From assembly GCA_964583795.1 (NCBI GenBank), contig CAZOWX010000010.1, positions 1-52,725 on the forward strand: 52,725 nt of DNA, written 5' to 3'. This document shows, piece after piece, positions 25,101 to 33,916 of the stretch (its first letter is position 1; each line of letters begins with the position of its first letter). The position numbers and the translations under genes were made by a program. The stretch is from JBDTME01 sp964583795. GTDB lineage: Bacteria > Patescibacteriota > Microgenomatia > UBA1400 > PJMF01. The notes beneath the pieces were generated by a model. That model searched no databases. It had not been told where the DNA came from and saw only the letters and a list, made by a program, of their open reading frames with translations.

Positions 25101-25140
25101 CTATTCTCTATAATCCCTCACCTATTATCTATACATCCAT
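25087..25140. repeat. Heptamer array at the gatA-NUDIX junction
   Basis: Units such as ATCTATA and ATCCATC with a 7-bp period fill the gap. They include the gatA stop codon (TAGATAATAGG on the minus strand) and the first codons of the NUDIX gene. Confidence 0.7.
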
Positions 25141-26526
25141 CTTCCTCCACTCATTCCACTGTGTAGCTTTCTCAAACGCATCGCCGACTTTAATCGCAAG
25201 ATCTTCACGAAACATGGGGGCCACGATGTTCATTCCCAAGTAGAGATTAGTTTTTTCATCTTTATAGCATGGGACGTTAACACCAGGTAGTCCGGTCATG
25301 GAGCTTGGTTCAACCAGCATGTCTTCGAGCTCTCCAAACATGACTTCGCCATCGGTGACGCCAATCTTTTTTGCAAATCCTGGTGATGTTAGAGAGACAA
25401 GGACATCATATTTTTTAAACAACTGTTCAAAATCTTGTCGGAATTGAGTGCGTACTTTTTGAGCGAGGACATAATACTTGTCAGCGTACCCTTTACTGAG
25501 TGTATACGTTCCAAGCAAAATTCTGCGCCGTGCTTCATCACCAAAAAAAGAACGATCATTGCCATAGCGTACCCCATCATAGCGAGCCAGATTACTACTG
25601 ACTTCACTGCGCTGAATGACAGTGTAAATGGCGATTGCGTACTTTGGGTCAAGCGCTTGTGCTAATTCAACCTTTGCTCCTAATCCCTCAAGCACTTTTA
25701 ATGCTTGTTCAAACTGTGGTTTGACAGATGTTAGACCTGGGATATCCATATACAGCACTCCAACTTTGAGACCTTTGATGTTTTGATTCAAAAATTGGGT
25801 GTAATCAGGGATACTTTGTGGTGATGAGGTCCCGTCAAAAGGATCGTGACCAGCAATGGTATTGAAAATAATAGTGGCATCTTCTACCGTCTTGGTCATT
25901 GGTCCAGGACTATCAAGTGAAGATCCCATGGCGACCACTCCGTAGCGGCTCACTCTTCCATAGGTGGGTTTGAGCCCAACAATGCCACACCAGGCGGCTG
26001 GTTGACGAATTGAACCTGCTGTTTCTGAGCCGATTGCTGCAATACACATATTGGCAGCAACTGCTGCCGCACTGCCTCCAGATGATCCTCCTGGAAGGTG
26101 TTCTGGATTACGTGGGTTGAGCGTACGTCCGTATTGAGAAGTTTCAGTGGATGATCCGTGTGCCCAAGCATCAAGGTTGGTTTTACCGATGATCAGTCCT
26201 CCTGCTTCTTTGACCCTTTTCGTAACGGTTGATTCGTATGGTGGAATAAAGGTATCAAGAACGGTAGATGATGCCGTTGTACGAAGTCCTTTGGTTAAGA
26301 AGTTATCTTTCACCGCAATAGGAATGCCGGCGAGAGGCTGCGTTTTCGTTGGAATGAGTGATTTCGACTTGATTGCTTGTTCATCAAGAGTCAAAAACAC
26401 ATTCAGTTTTTTATTTTCACTTTCAATGTTTTTCATTGCACTTTGCCACAATTCAGCAGCACTAAACGTTTTATCTTTTAGCCCCTGAAGTGCTTGTTTG
26501 AGAGTAAGGTGTGCAAGAGATGACAT
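25129..26526 (-). CDS. gatA: Aspartyl/glutamyl-tRNA amidotransferase subunit A
   Basis: This amidase-signature subunit releases ammonia from glutamine for GatB. The Ser-cisSer-Lys triad is visible: K73 (AVKDNF), S148 in the GGSSGGSAAAV loop and S172 in GSETAGSIRQPA. The length of 465 residues is close to the usual 480. It follows gatC after 8 bp. Its last codons run into a heptamer array. With gatB it implies indirect synthesis of Gln-tRNA and/or Asn-tRNA in this organism. Confidence 0.97.
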   Translation of the reverse strand: MSSLAHLTLKQALQGLKDKTFSAAELWQSAMKNIESENKKLNVFLTLDEQAIKSKSLIPTKTQPLAGIPIAVKDNFLTKGLRTTASSTVLDTFIPPYESTVTKRVKEAGGLIIGKTNLDAWAHGSSTETSQYGRTLNPRNPEHLPGGSSGGSAAAVAANMCIAAIGSETAGSIRQPAAWCGIVGLKPTYGRVSRYGVVAMGSSLDSPGPMTKTVEDATIIFNTIAGHDPFDGTSSPQSIPDYTQFLNQNIKGLKVGVLYMDIPGLTSVKPQFEQALKVLEGLGAKVELAQALDPKYAIAIYTVIQRSEVSSNLARYDGVRYGNDRSFFGDEARRRILLGTYTLSKGYADKYYVLAQKVRTQFRQDFEQLFKKYDVLVSLTSPGFAKKIGVTDGEVMFGELEDMLVEPSSMTGLPGVNVPCYKDEKTNLYLGMNIVAPMFREDLAIKVGDAFEKATQWNEWRKMDV

Positions 26527-26534
26527 ACAGTTTC

Positions 26535-26828
26535 TTAGTCTTGATCAATAAGTTGCGGTACGACAAAGTACCCATTGTGAGTGTGCTTGGCGTTCATCAG
26601 TGCTTGTTCTTGAGTGAACATGCGCTGTTCATCAACGATATCTTCTCGAAGAACATTGGTGAGTCCAGTGACCTGATGTGTCGGTTCTACGCCACTTACA
26701 TCAAGCTGAGATAGAGAGTTCACAACGGACAAGGTTTCATCAAATGCTTTTTCCAGTGCTTTTTCTTCCGTAGTTGTGACCGGAATTTGAGCAAGCTTCG
26801 CAACGTGATGAACAATACCTGTTTTCAT
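26535..26828 (-). CDS. gatC: Aspartyl/glutamyl-tRNA amidotransferase subunit C
   Basis: This 97-residue protein wraps around GatA and holds it to GatB. Conserved features are HHVAKLAQIPVT near the start, then LSVVNSLSQLDVSGVEPTHQVTGLTNVLREDIV and a C-terminal NAKHTHNGYFVVPQ. It is the first gene of the gat operon (gatC-gatA-NUDIX-S23-gatB). A -10 box lies 8 nt upstream of the ATG. Confidence 0.95.
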   Translation of the reverse strand: MKTGIVHHVAKLAQIPVTTTEEKALEKAFDETLSVVNSLSQLDVSGVEPTHQVTGLTNVLREDIVDEQRMFTQEQALMNAKHTHNGYFVVPQLIDQD

Positions 26829-26836
26829 AACAGTTC

Positions 26837-26842
26837 ATTTTA
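26837..26842 (-). promoter_or_regulatory. -10 box of the gat operon, leaderless arrangement
   Basis: TAAAAT on the minus strand ends 8 nt before the gatC ATG. No good -35 is seen. Confidence 0.45.
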
Positions 26843-26887
26843 TCATTCTTCATCAAGATGAGAAGGTGAGATTGTGTGTCGTTCATG

Positions 26888-26974
26888 CTAAATGTTGATG
26901 ACCATTAAAATTGCCAGCACTGAGTAACACAGAATAAGCGCAACACTAGCAACGGTACACAAAGAAGAGGACAT
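26888..26974 (-). CDS. Small single-membrane-segment peptide, 28 residues
   Basis: An ATG-to-TAG frame encodes 28 residues: a short polar start (MSSSLCT) followed by a hydrophobic helix (VASVALILCYSVLAILMVI). It is too short for usual gene calling. Support comes from a promoter with exact 17-nt spacing directly upstream (TTGCAC, TATAGT) and the same 7-nt gap to the ATG seen at other leaderless genes here. The function is unknown; small membrane peptides can be toxins or regulators of membrane complexes. It lies upstream of gatC in the same direction. Confidence 0.45.
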   Translation of the reverse strand: MSSSLCTVASVALILCYSVLAILMVINI

Positions 26975-26981
26975 TACCTTT

Positions 26982-27010
26982 ACTATACGAAGTTTTTTCT
27001 TGATGTGCAA
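26982..27010 (-). promoter_or_regulatory. Promoter of the 28-residue peptide
   Basis: TTGCAC (-35), 17 nt, TATAGT (-10), then 7 nt to the ATG at 26972-26974. Confidence 0.45.
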
Positions 27011-27019
27011 TGTGTGATT

Positions 27020-27290
27020 AACAGCTGCGAGCTTCAAGCGACAAGCTGCAGGCAACTTTGAAAAAGGGAATAATTTGCAAGTATGTAGAATCTAAAGGAT
27101 GAGCAGTAATGTATAACAACACAACCACTCAACCACCGAACAACTAACAAACGAATCAACCATGCAACTAGCCAACCCATAAAGGGCTTTATCTTGACTT
27201 TCCAAATCATTTTGACAGTAACGATAATTTTTATCAGTATACTTAACAACCCTACTACACAACAACCTACCTCGCCGGCAGGCAGGCGTA
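27020..27290. repeat. Heptamer arrays and palindrome between gatC and the ABC exporter
   Basis: GCTTCAA-type units (27020-27053) and CAACCAC/AACAACT-type units (27109-27180) both keep a 7-bp period. A CGCCGGCAGGCAGGCG palindrome lies near 27270-27287. An 86-codon frame across this region on the minus strand is low-complexity and not accepted as a gene. Confidence 0.6.
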
Positions 27291-27427
27291 ACAACTTTTC
27301 GCGATAAGTACTACAGTAAAAATGTCTAACAAATCAACAATGACACTTATCTGCTGGCAAGCAAGCGAGTTGACCAACAAACTCATTCCCTTTGGCCTGC
27401 AATTATGAGACAATACCACCTTACCCT

Positions 27428-28384
27428 ATGAATGATCATACTGTGACTCCACCAGTAGTGTTGTCTGTGCAACATTTGTCCAAAAACTTTCATACAGCAA
27501 AGTCTGAATTTCTGGCGGTTGAGGATGTCACATTCGAGATTCACAAAGGTGAAATTGTTGGACTGCTTGGACCAAATGGGGCTGGAAAAACAACAACAAT
27601 TCAAATGTTGCTTGGGTTAATGACCCCAACTCAAGGTAGTATTTCCTATTTTGGACTTCCCTTCAACCAACACCGTGAAGAGATTTTACAGCGAGTCAAT
27701 CACACCTCTGGATATGCACAAATGCCTTGGCGACTGAGTGTGTACGAAAATATCAATATTTTTGCCTGGATGTATGGGATAAAAAATCGTAAGCAAAAAA
27801 TTTACGAGCTAGCTGAAGTGTTTGGCACCACCAAATTTTTGAAAAAACGATTCGTAGAGTTATCTGCCGGACAGCGAACCAGAGTGTTATTGATGAAAGC
27901 ATTTATTAATGAGCCTGAGTTGGTTTTGCTGGATGAGCCAACGGCTAGTTTGGACCCAGACATCGCAGAGCGAATTCGAGTGTACATTTTAAAGGAACAA
28001 AAAGCGCGCACGATGTCGATGTTGATCACCTCACACAATATGAAAGAAGTCGAGCAAATGTGTGATCGTGTGGTGTTTTTAAATCATGGGAAAGTCTTCG
28101 CGATCGATACCCCGCAAGGATTAGCTCGCCGCAATACCATGTGTGAGTTACAACTCATGGTTGAGGATGGATTAAAGCGTTTGATTGAAGTAGTGGAGTC
28201 GTATCACTACAAGTTTGAGGAAAAGCAACGCTTTATCTCGATTACTTTGCCAGAAGAAAAGGTGGCGGTTTTTTTGAGCGATATGGGAAGTCGTGGGTTA
28301 AAGTTCACTGAGATTGAGATTGTTCGTCCGTCACTCGAGGATTTCTTTTTGTCTGTCAGTGAGCAAGAGAAGGGAGATGTATGA
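27428..28384 (+). CDS. ABC transporter ATP-binding protein
   Basis: This is the ATPase subunit of an ABC-2 type exporter. Walker A is GPNGAGKTTT, the signature is ELSAGQRTRV, and Walker B is LVLLDEPTASLDP with the switch His in ITSHNMKE. The C-terminal domain of about 100 residues (from residue 220) is typical of drug or polysaccharide exporters. I use the ATG at 27428; a TTG 12 codons upstream is in frame. The stop overlaps the permease ATG (ATGA). The substrate is unknown. Confidence 0.93.
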   Translation: MNDHTVTPPVVLSVQHLSKNFHTAKSEFLAVEDVTFEIHKGEIVGLLGPNGAGKTTTIQMLLGLMTPTQGSISYFGLPFNQHREEILQRVNHTSGYAQMPWRLSVYENINIFAWMYGIKNRKQKIYELAEVFGTTKFLKKRFVELSAGQRTRVLLMKAFINEPELVLLDEPTASLDPDIAERIRVYILKEQKARTMSMLITSHNMKEVEQMCDRVVFLNHGKVFAIDTPQGLARRNTMCELQLMVEDGLKRLIEVVESYHYKFEEKQRFISITLPEEKVAVFLSDMGSRGLKFTEIEIVRPSLEDFFLSVSEQEKGDV

Positions 28385-29166
28385 AGTGGCATCGGATTTG
28401 GGCGATTGTCTTGCGCCATTTATATAACTTCCGTCACAATCTTGATCGAGTAGTTGATGCATTTTATTGGCCTTCATTGGATGTGGTGGTATGGGGGCTG
28501 ACTTTGACCGCGATGGAAAAACAGGGTCAAACAGTGACTAATCAAGTATTTTTCATTGTCATTGGGACGATTCTTTGGTTTATTATGTGGCGAGGGCAAG
28601 GAGAAATCACGGTTAACTTTTTAGAAGAGTTATGGAGCGAGAATTTAATTAACCTTTTTGCATCGCCACTGAAGTTGGTTGAGTGGATGGTTGGTTTGTG
28701 TCTAATGGGAATATTTAAACTGATCTTGACGATTGCACTCACTGCCTCAATCGCCTTTTTGCTTTACAGAACTAATTTATTAACTTTGGGTTTGTGGTTG
28801 GTACCATTTGCTTTGACGCTGTTACTTTTTAGTTGGGCGTTTGGATTTATGACTGCTGGGATGTTTTTGCGCAAAGGTACTGATGTGCAAACCCTGGCTT
28901 GGGCGGGGGCCTTCATCTTGATGCCGTTTTCGGCAGTGTACTATCCGCTGTACTTACTCCCCAAGTGGGTCCAAGCAGTTGCTTCGATCTTGCCAACGAC
29001 TTACGTTTTTGAAGGAATGCGATTGTTTGTCCAGACTGGCCAACCTCCAGTTGAAGGGATCATCAAAAGTTTTGTGCTCGATGCAATCTATTTGAGTTTG
29101 GCCGTGTGGTTTTTTGTTCGTTCATTTGCCGCTGCGAAAGAAAAAGGTTTGGGACATTTGAAGTAA
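28381..29166 (+). CDS. ABC-2 type permease
   Basis: This 261-residue permease has six predicted membrane helices. It includes the conserved region after the fourth helix (LAWAGAFILMPFSAVYYPLYLLPKWVQAVASILPTTYVFEGMR) found in ABC-2 exporters such as NodJ-, DrrB- and Wzm-like proteins. It is translationally coupled to its ATPase and presumably forms a homodimer with two ATPase subunits. No substrate clue is given by the neighbours. Confidence 0.92.
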   Translation: MKWHRIWAIVLRHLYNFRHNLDRVVDAFYWPSLDVVVWGLTLTAMEKQGQTVTNQVFFIVIGTILWFIMWRGQGEITVNFLEELWSENLINLFASPLKLVEWMVGLCLMGIFKLILTIALTASIAFLLYRTNLLTLGLWLVPFALTLLLFSWAFGFMTAGMFLRKGTDVQTLAWAGAFILMPFSAVYYPLYLLPKWVQAVASILPTTYVFEGMRLFVQTGQPPVEGIIKSFVLDAIYLSLAVWFFVRSFAAAKEKGLGHLK

Positions 29167-29185
29167 AGTGAGTCCTACTGTGCAA

Positions 29186-29632
29186 TCACATGCTTTCTGA
29201 AGCAATTTTTGATTCACTTGTGTTGCCCATTGAATCAACCGACACCTCGTACAATGCTTTTGCCGCCCTATATTCATTGATACTTCCAGCATTTTGCGGA
29301 TCAAATGTGAATTCAAGAAATGCGTCACCTTGAGCAGTGACAACTGCAAGATCTGGAGAGTATGTCAAAACTTGACTCTCTGCTTGAGTTTTACCATTTT
29401 CATCAAGGATTTTTAATTTCAGTATCATTCCATCACTGAGTTCTAGTTTGGTGATAGGAAACGTGGTTACTTTGTCAGCTTCAGTTGCTGTGTCTATTGA
29501 TGTTGGTGCGACCGCACTCTGTGACTGTGATTGTTTGTTCTGAGTCGTATCTGAAGATCTGTTGCACCCTGCTAGAAATAACACTGAGCTGATAACAATA
29601 ACTGAGAACAAATATTGATGAGTTCTTTTCAT
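29186..29632 (-). CDS. Hypothetical lipoprotein
   Basis: This 148-residue protein has a lipoprotein signal (MKRTHQYLFSVIVISSVLFLAGC; lipobox LAGC). A Ser/Thr/Gln-rich linker follows, then a small beta-rich domain (DGMILKLKILDENGKT and FLEFTFDPQNAG). No family is recognised. The frame is open 50 codons upstream, but the signal peptide fixes the ATG at 29630-29632. It is convergent with the ABC permease and downstream of clpB. A monoderm-like lifestyle would place it on the outer face of the membrane. Confidence 0.8.
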   Translation of the reverse strand: MKRTHQYLFSVIVISSVLFLAGCNRSSDTTQNKQSQSQSAVAPTSIDTATEADKVTTFPITKLELSDGMILKLKILDENGKTQAESQVLTYSPDLAVVTAQGDAFLEFTFDPQNAGSINEYRAAKALYEVSVDSMGNTSESKIASESM

Positions 29633-29794
29633 AGAAGTGAAAAAATAAACATGTATAGTAGTATGATTGTAACGAAAGCGTTGTTGTGTGGCAATCAATA
29701 AGTATCTCAGAAGGTTGCAATGAGAAACAAAATTATTTGAAAATAACTGAAGTTTAGTTATGAAACAACAGCTCGACTTCAAAGATTGAAATGA

Positions 29795-32392
29795 TTATTT
29801 CTTTTCCAATTCTAGTTGAGCATTTTTAATTCCAACACTCACCGTAATTGCTTCATCATCAACCCGATCAAGCATGATCAGTGACAGGGGATCAAGCACA
29901 TCAATTTGAATGACTCGTTTGAGTGGGCGGGCGCCAAAGACGGGATCGTAGCCTTTGTCAGCTAGATACTTCTTTGCTGATTCAGTTATTTCCAGCTCAA
30001 CTCCTTGATCCTTAAGGCGCTGTTGCAAGTCTTCGAGTTGAATCGCCACGATCGATTCAATATGCTTGGCACTGAGTGCCTCAAAGAAAATGACTTGGTC
30101 GATGCGATTGAGAAACTCAGGTTTAAAAGAGTGATGTAATAAATCCCAGATCGATTTTTCTAAAGCTTGCTTATCCTTGTCCGATAATGTATCGGACTTC
30201 TCGTACGCTTCTTGGATTAAGTGAGCGCCAACATTACTGGTCATAATGATCACCGTATTTTTAAAGTCAACGGTTCGACCTTTGCCATCAGTCACTCTTC
30301 CTTCATCAAAAATCTGTAAAAATGTATTGAAAATTTGGGGATGAGCCTTCTCGACTTCATCAAGCAACAAAATTGAGTAGGGCTTGCGCCTCACTGCTTC
30401 GGTGAGTTGGCCGCCTTCTTCATAACCGACGTACCCTGGTGGGGCACCGATAAGTCGAGCGACTGAGTGTTGCTCAGAGTACTCGCTCATGTCAATTCGG
30501 ATAATCGCTCGCTCATCACTCAATAAAATCTCAGCCAAGGCTTTGGCGGTTTCAGTTTTCCCCACTCCAGTAGGACCAAGGAACAAAAATGTGGCTAGTG
30601 GTTTGCCTTGTTCAGCGATCCCAGTGCGAGCGCGACGAACGGCATTGGCCACTGCCTTGAGGGCTACTGCTTGACCAACAACTCTTTTTGATAAGTCATC
30701 CTCCAAGTGAATCAACTTTTGTGACTCACTTTTCACTAGGCGCTTGACCGGAATACCAGTCCAGCGTGCTACTATGGCAGCGATATCATCTTCTCCAACT
30801 TCTTCTTTAAGGAGTTTTTCTTCAACGGGAATGTGCTCCCATTGTTTTTGGGCCTGTGAAAGCTTTTTTTCTGCTTCAGGAATTTTGCCGTATTTGATCT
30901 CGGCAGCTCTATCGAGCTCAACATTGCGCTCGGCAATTTCCAGCTCACTGCGCAATTGTTCGATTTGTTGACGCTGCGATTGTACGGCTTGTAAAATCTG
31001 TTTTTGTTTATCCCAGCGGGACCGTGTTTGTTGCAGCTCTTCTTTTAAATTAGCAAGCTCATGCTCGATCTCATTTTTACGAGACTTTGCTTCTGGTGAT
31101 GATTCTTTCTTTAGGGCCTTTTCTTCAATTTCCAGTTGGGTGACTTTTCGCGCGAGTGTGTCGATGGTAATTGGGTCGGATTCTGTCTCGATTTTCAGTG
31201 CTGAAGCGGCTTCATCAACCAGGTCAATAGCTTTATCCGGTAAGAAGCGATCTTGGATGTAACGATCCGATAAAACTGCAGCTGCAACCAGTGCATCATC
31301 GGTAATTCGAATTCCATGATGAACTTCATACTTTTCTTTGAGTCCTCGTAAAATTGAGATTGTATCCTCCACTGTGGGTGCGTAAACCGGAACTGGTTGA
31401 AAACGTCTTTCGAGCGCGCTGTCTTTCTCAATATACTTACGATACTCATTTTGAGTGGTGGCACCAATGACTCTCAGGGCTCCGCGAGCCAGAGCGGGCT
31501 TCATCATGTTCCCGGCGTCGGTACTGCCCTCCCCTGCTCCTGCTCCAACAATCGTGTGCAGTTCATCGATGAATAGAATCACATTCCCTTCTGACTTGAC
31601 CGCTTCCTCAATGACATTCTTCATGCGCTCTTCAAACTCCCCCCGAAATTTTGCTCCAGCGAGTAATGATGAAATTTCGAGTGTCAAAATAGTTTTGTTT
31701 CTCAGTGACTCTGGGACGTCTCCTTGGACGATTCGAATGGCCAGCCCTTCGACTACCGCTGTTTTTCCGACTCCTGGTTCGCCAACTAAAACAGGATTGT
31801 TCTTGGTTCGGCGAGACAGTACCTGCATTACCCGGCGAATTTCTTGTTCACGACCAATGACTGGGTCAAGTTTCCCTTCGGTTGCCAAAGCGGTCAGGTT
31901 CGTTGTGTATTTTTCTAAGATCTTGTAGTTTTGATCGGAACTTTCGGGGTCTTGAGTGGCGTTTTGGTGGTGTGCCATAATTTTCTCCTTGATGCGCTCA
32001 TACGTGACGTCAAATGAGTCTAATATCTTTTTACTGTCTATGTCTGCTTTCGTCAATGCGAGCAATAAAATATCTTGGCTAATATATCCTTGATTGAGGG
32101 AGTTGGCGTTTTGTTGGGCTTCTTGGATGACACGAATAAGAGAAGTTGATGGTTTTGGTTCTGGTTGGGTTTCTGTAGTGGGGAGACTTTCTAACTTCTC
32201 ATGAATTGTCTGCTTGAGGCGCTGAGTGTCTTGAACTAGCTCATTGAGAAAATCTTGACTAATTCCTGAATTTTCAACTAACGCTTGCAATAGATGGAGG
32301 TTCGTGACCTCGCTGTGTTTTGCCTCTTGCGCGCTTTGGGCAGCTTCATTAAGAGTAAGTTGACTTGATTGGGTGAGTTTGGGCGATATCAT
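29795..32392 (-). CDS. clpB: ClpB-type AAA+ disaggregase
   Basis: This is a class I Clp ATPase, 865 residues. The N-domain (LTQSSQLTLNEAAQSAQEAKHSEV) is followed by AAA1 with Walker A GEPGVGKTAVVEG and Walker B LFIDELHTIVGAG. A long coiled-coil middle domain of ClpB type follows (about 400-520), then AAA2 with GPTGVGKTETAK and LLLDEVEKAHP. The coiled coil and the lack of a ClpP-binding IGF loop indicate ClpB rather than ClpA/C. The family start is the ATG at 32390-32392; a TTG six codons upstream lies in a heptamer array. It works with DnaK (not in window). No CIRCE-like site was seen upstream. Confidence 0.96.
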   Translation of the reverse strand: MISPKLTQSSQLTLNEAAQSAQEAKHSEVTNLHLLQALVENSGISQDFLNELVQDTQRLKQTIHEKLESLPTTETQPEPKPSTSLIRVIQEAQQNANSLNQGYISQDILLLALTKADIDSKKILDSFDVTYERIKEKIMAHHQNATQDPESSDQNYKILEKYTTNLTALATEGKLDPVIGREQEIRRVMQVLSRRTKNNPVLVGEPGVGKTAVVEGLAIRIVQGDVPESLRNKTILTLEISSLLAGAKFRGEFEERMKNVIEEAVKSEGNVILFIDELHTIVGAGAGEGSTDAGNMMKPALARGALRVIGATTQNEYRKYIEKDSALERRFQPVPVYAPTVEDTISILRGLKEKYEVHHGIRITDDALVAAAVLSDRYIQDRFLPDKAIDLVDEAASALKIETESDPITIDTLARKVTQLEIEEKALKKESSPEAKSRKNEIEHELANLKEELQQTRSRWDKQKQILQAVQSQRQQIEQLRSELEIAERNVELDRAAEIKYGKIPEAEKKLSQAQKQWEHIPVEEKLLKEEVGEDDIAAIVARWTGIPVKRLVKSESQKLIHLEDDLSKRVVGQAVALKAVANAVRRARTGIAEQGKPLATFLFLGPTGVGKTETAKALAEILLSDERAIIRIDMSEYSEQHSVARLIGAPPGYVGYEEGGQLTEAVRRKPYSILLLDEVEKAHPQIFNTFLQIFDEGRVTDGKGRTVDFKNTVIIMTSNVGAHLIQEAYEKSDTLSDKDKQALEKSIWDLLHHSFKPEFLNRIDQVIFFEALSAKHIESIVAIQLEDLQQRLKDQGVELEITESAKKYLADKGYDPVFGARPLKRVIQIDVLDPLSLIMLDRVDDEAITVSVGIKNAQLELEKK

Positions 32393-32393
32393 A

Positions 32394-32876
32394 ATTAACT
32401 CAAAGTTCAAAGCTCATAACTCAAAATTTAACCACATGTTACCAATTTTTAAAAACAATTACAGTGATCGTTTCATGGTCTTAATGCTAGATGCGAGCAT
32501 TCTTGCTAGTTCTTGAGCTTCATTTAGGAGTGGCGTAATTTTATCTTTATCAGCAAGATTTGCCTGTTCAAATAATTCTAGCCAATAAACGGTTTCGTTG
32601 GCACTTTTTAATGAAATTTCATAGTAACGAATAAATTCTTTTTTTGAACTTGAAGAAATTGCTTCATGAATATTGGCACCAATGCTAGTGCCAGAGCGAA
32701 GCAACTGATCTGATAATTTCCAGTAGATTGCTGAGTTAGGAAGTTGTTTAAAAAAAGAGATCACGTTTAGCGAAAATTGAAATGACCTCTCCTTAAGTAC
32801 ATTTTTCTTTTGATTCATTTCGTTTTTTACCAATATTTGGAGCTTGAAATTTTGAGTTTTGAATTATGAGTTATGC
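32394..32876. mobile_element. IVS-like cassette 2: S23-type gene between inverted heptamer arrays
   Basis: Left array 32394-32434 (AACTCAA-type units) and right array 32838-32876 (GAGTTTT-type units) are inverted relative to each other. They share the 12-bp perfect repeat AACTCAAAATTT (32418-32429 and 32847-32858). They bracket a four-helix-bundle gene. One end lies 1 bp from the clpB ATG and the other includes the htpX stop codon, so the cassette fills the junction exactly. It has the same architecture as 24162-24581 with different repeat units. Confidence 0.5.
32459..32818 (-). CDS. Four-helix-bundle protein, S23/IVS-encoded family
   Basis: This 119-residue member of the same family as 24206 is clearly divergent in sequence. 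The pattern is ERSFQFSLNVISFFKQLP, QLLRSGTSIGANIHEAISSSSKKEFIRYYEISLKSANETVYWLELF and a basic last helix. The SIGANIHEA block corresponds to SISSNIAEG of the first copy. The ATG at 32816-32818 is used; a TTG five codons upstream is also in frame. It is placed between htpX and clpB in the same direction, so probably in one transcript. The function is unknown; nucleic-acid binding is inferred from the family. Confidence 0.9.
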   Translation of the reverse strand: MNQKKNVLKERSFQFSLNVISFFKQLPNSAIYWKLSDQLLRSGTSIGANIHEAISSSSKKEFIRYYEISLKSANETVYWLELFEQANLADKDKITPLLNEAQELARMLASSIKTMKRSL

Positions 32877-33782
32877 GATGCCTCTAAGAGCTTTAATTCT
32901 TTCTTCAACTGGAGGGTGGGTGTCAAACAATCCCGCAAACCAACTACGTCCGCCAGAAACATTTTTTAGAGGATTGGAAATATACAGATGAGCGGTAGCT
33001 TTATTGGCCGCTTCCAGCGGTTCTTGATCGGCTGAAATTTTTTCCAAAGCACTGGCTAAGCCTTCAGGATATTTGGTTATTGCTGCTCCTGAGGCATCTG
33101 CCAAGAACTCTCGACGGCGAGAAATGGCCAGTTGGATGAGTTGCGCAATAAGTGGAGATAAGAGTGCTAAAACTAATCCAGCAATGAAAAAAATGATTTG
33201 GAGTTGTCCAGCTCCTGAGTCTTTGTTACGACGGCCACCACCCCATGATGACATTCGTAACATCCAGTCTGCCATCAGAGCAATCAGTCCAACTAAAATG
33301 CTGACAATACTCATGAGGCGAATATCGTAGTTTTTAACGTGAGAGAGCTCATGAGCAATGACACCTTCAAGCTCAGTTCTGTTAAGTCGACTTAAAATTC
33401 CGGTAGTAGCACAGATCACCGCGTGATTTGGATCCCGACCGGTGGCGAATGCGTTCATCGCTGTGTCGTCAATCACATAAAGCTTCGGCAGTTTCATTTG
33501 TTGACTCATGCACAAGTTTTCGGTGACGGTATAAAAATCAAAAAACTCTTCACGCGTGGCTTCTCGAGCTCCAGAAATACCCAAGATAATTTTGTCCGAG
33601 AAGTAATACGAGAAGAAAGAGGTGATTCCAGAAAAAATAAAAGCGTATCCTACGACATCCAGCCCAAATCCAAAACCTCTGGCCATGATGTATGCTGCCA
33701 GCGCAATGAAGGTCACAAACCCTACAATAACAAGGGTAGACTTTTGTTTATTGGAATCGACTTGAGAGTAAAAATTTGCCAT
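32871..33782 (-). CDS. htpX: HtpX-like M48 membrane metalloprotease
   Basis: This zinc protease of membrane-protein quality control has 303 residues. There are two N-terminal membrane helices (about 16-34 and 43-62), the catalytic HELSH motif at 144-148, and two more helices (about 155-173 and 193-215). The third zinc ligand lies downstream in the conserved RRREFLADASGA segment. It lies next to lemA, a frequent pairing, and near clpB, giving a stress-response group. Its stop codon is part of the heptamer array of cassette 2. Confidence 0.95.
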   Translation of the reverse strand: MANFYSQVDSNKQKSTLVIVGFVTFIALAAYIMARGFGFGLDVVGYAFIFSGITSFFSYYFSDKIILGISGAREATREEFFDFYTVTENLCMSQQMKLPKLYVIDDTAMNAFATGRDPNHAVICATTGILSRLNRTELEGVIAHELSHVKNYDIRLMSIVSILVGLIALMADWMLRMSSWGGGRRNKDSGAGQLQIIFFIAGLVLALLSPLIAQLIQLAISRRREFLADASGAAITKYPEGLASALEKISADQEPLEAANKATAHLYISNPLKNVSGGRSWFAGLFDTHPPVEERIKALRGIA

Positions 33783-33900
33783 GAGTTTAACGAATGTAAG
33801 CGAACGACAACGAATGTGAGCGAATGGATTACCTATTTAGAAAGTTCTGTATAATTGCGATAGGTATCATTCATTTGATGAATCCAACTCACTTTATTCG

Positions 33901-33916
33901 CAGTTTACTGTTTACA
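33901..33916. repeat. Short heptamer array at the lemA stop
   Basis: Read on the minus strand the last lemA codons and stop (CTGTAAA) are followed by CAGTAAA and CTGCGAA. Two or three 7-bp units begin exactly at the stop. Confidence 0.45.

Noticed and set aside
27034..27294. 86-codon frame on the minus strand upstream of the ABC exporter
   Set aside because: It lies over heptamer arrays and a palindrome, has low-complexity composition (runs of Val/Leu/Trp from CAACC units) and no ribosome binding site or promoter at a sensible distance.
29633..29782. 50-codon N-terminal extension of the lipoprotein
   Set aside because: A clear lipoprotein signal peptide begins at the internal ATG 29632.
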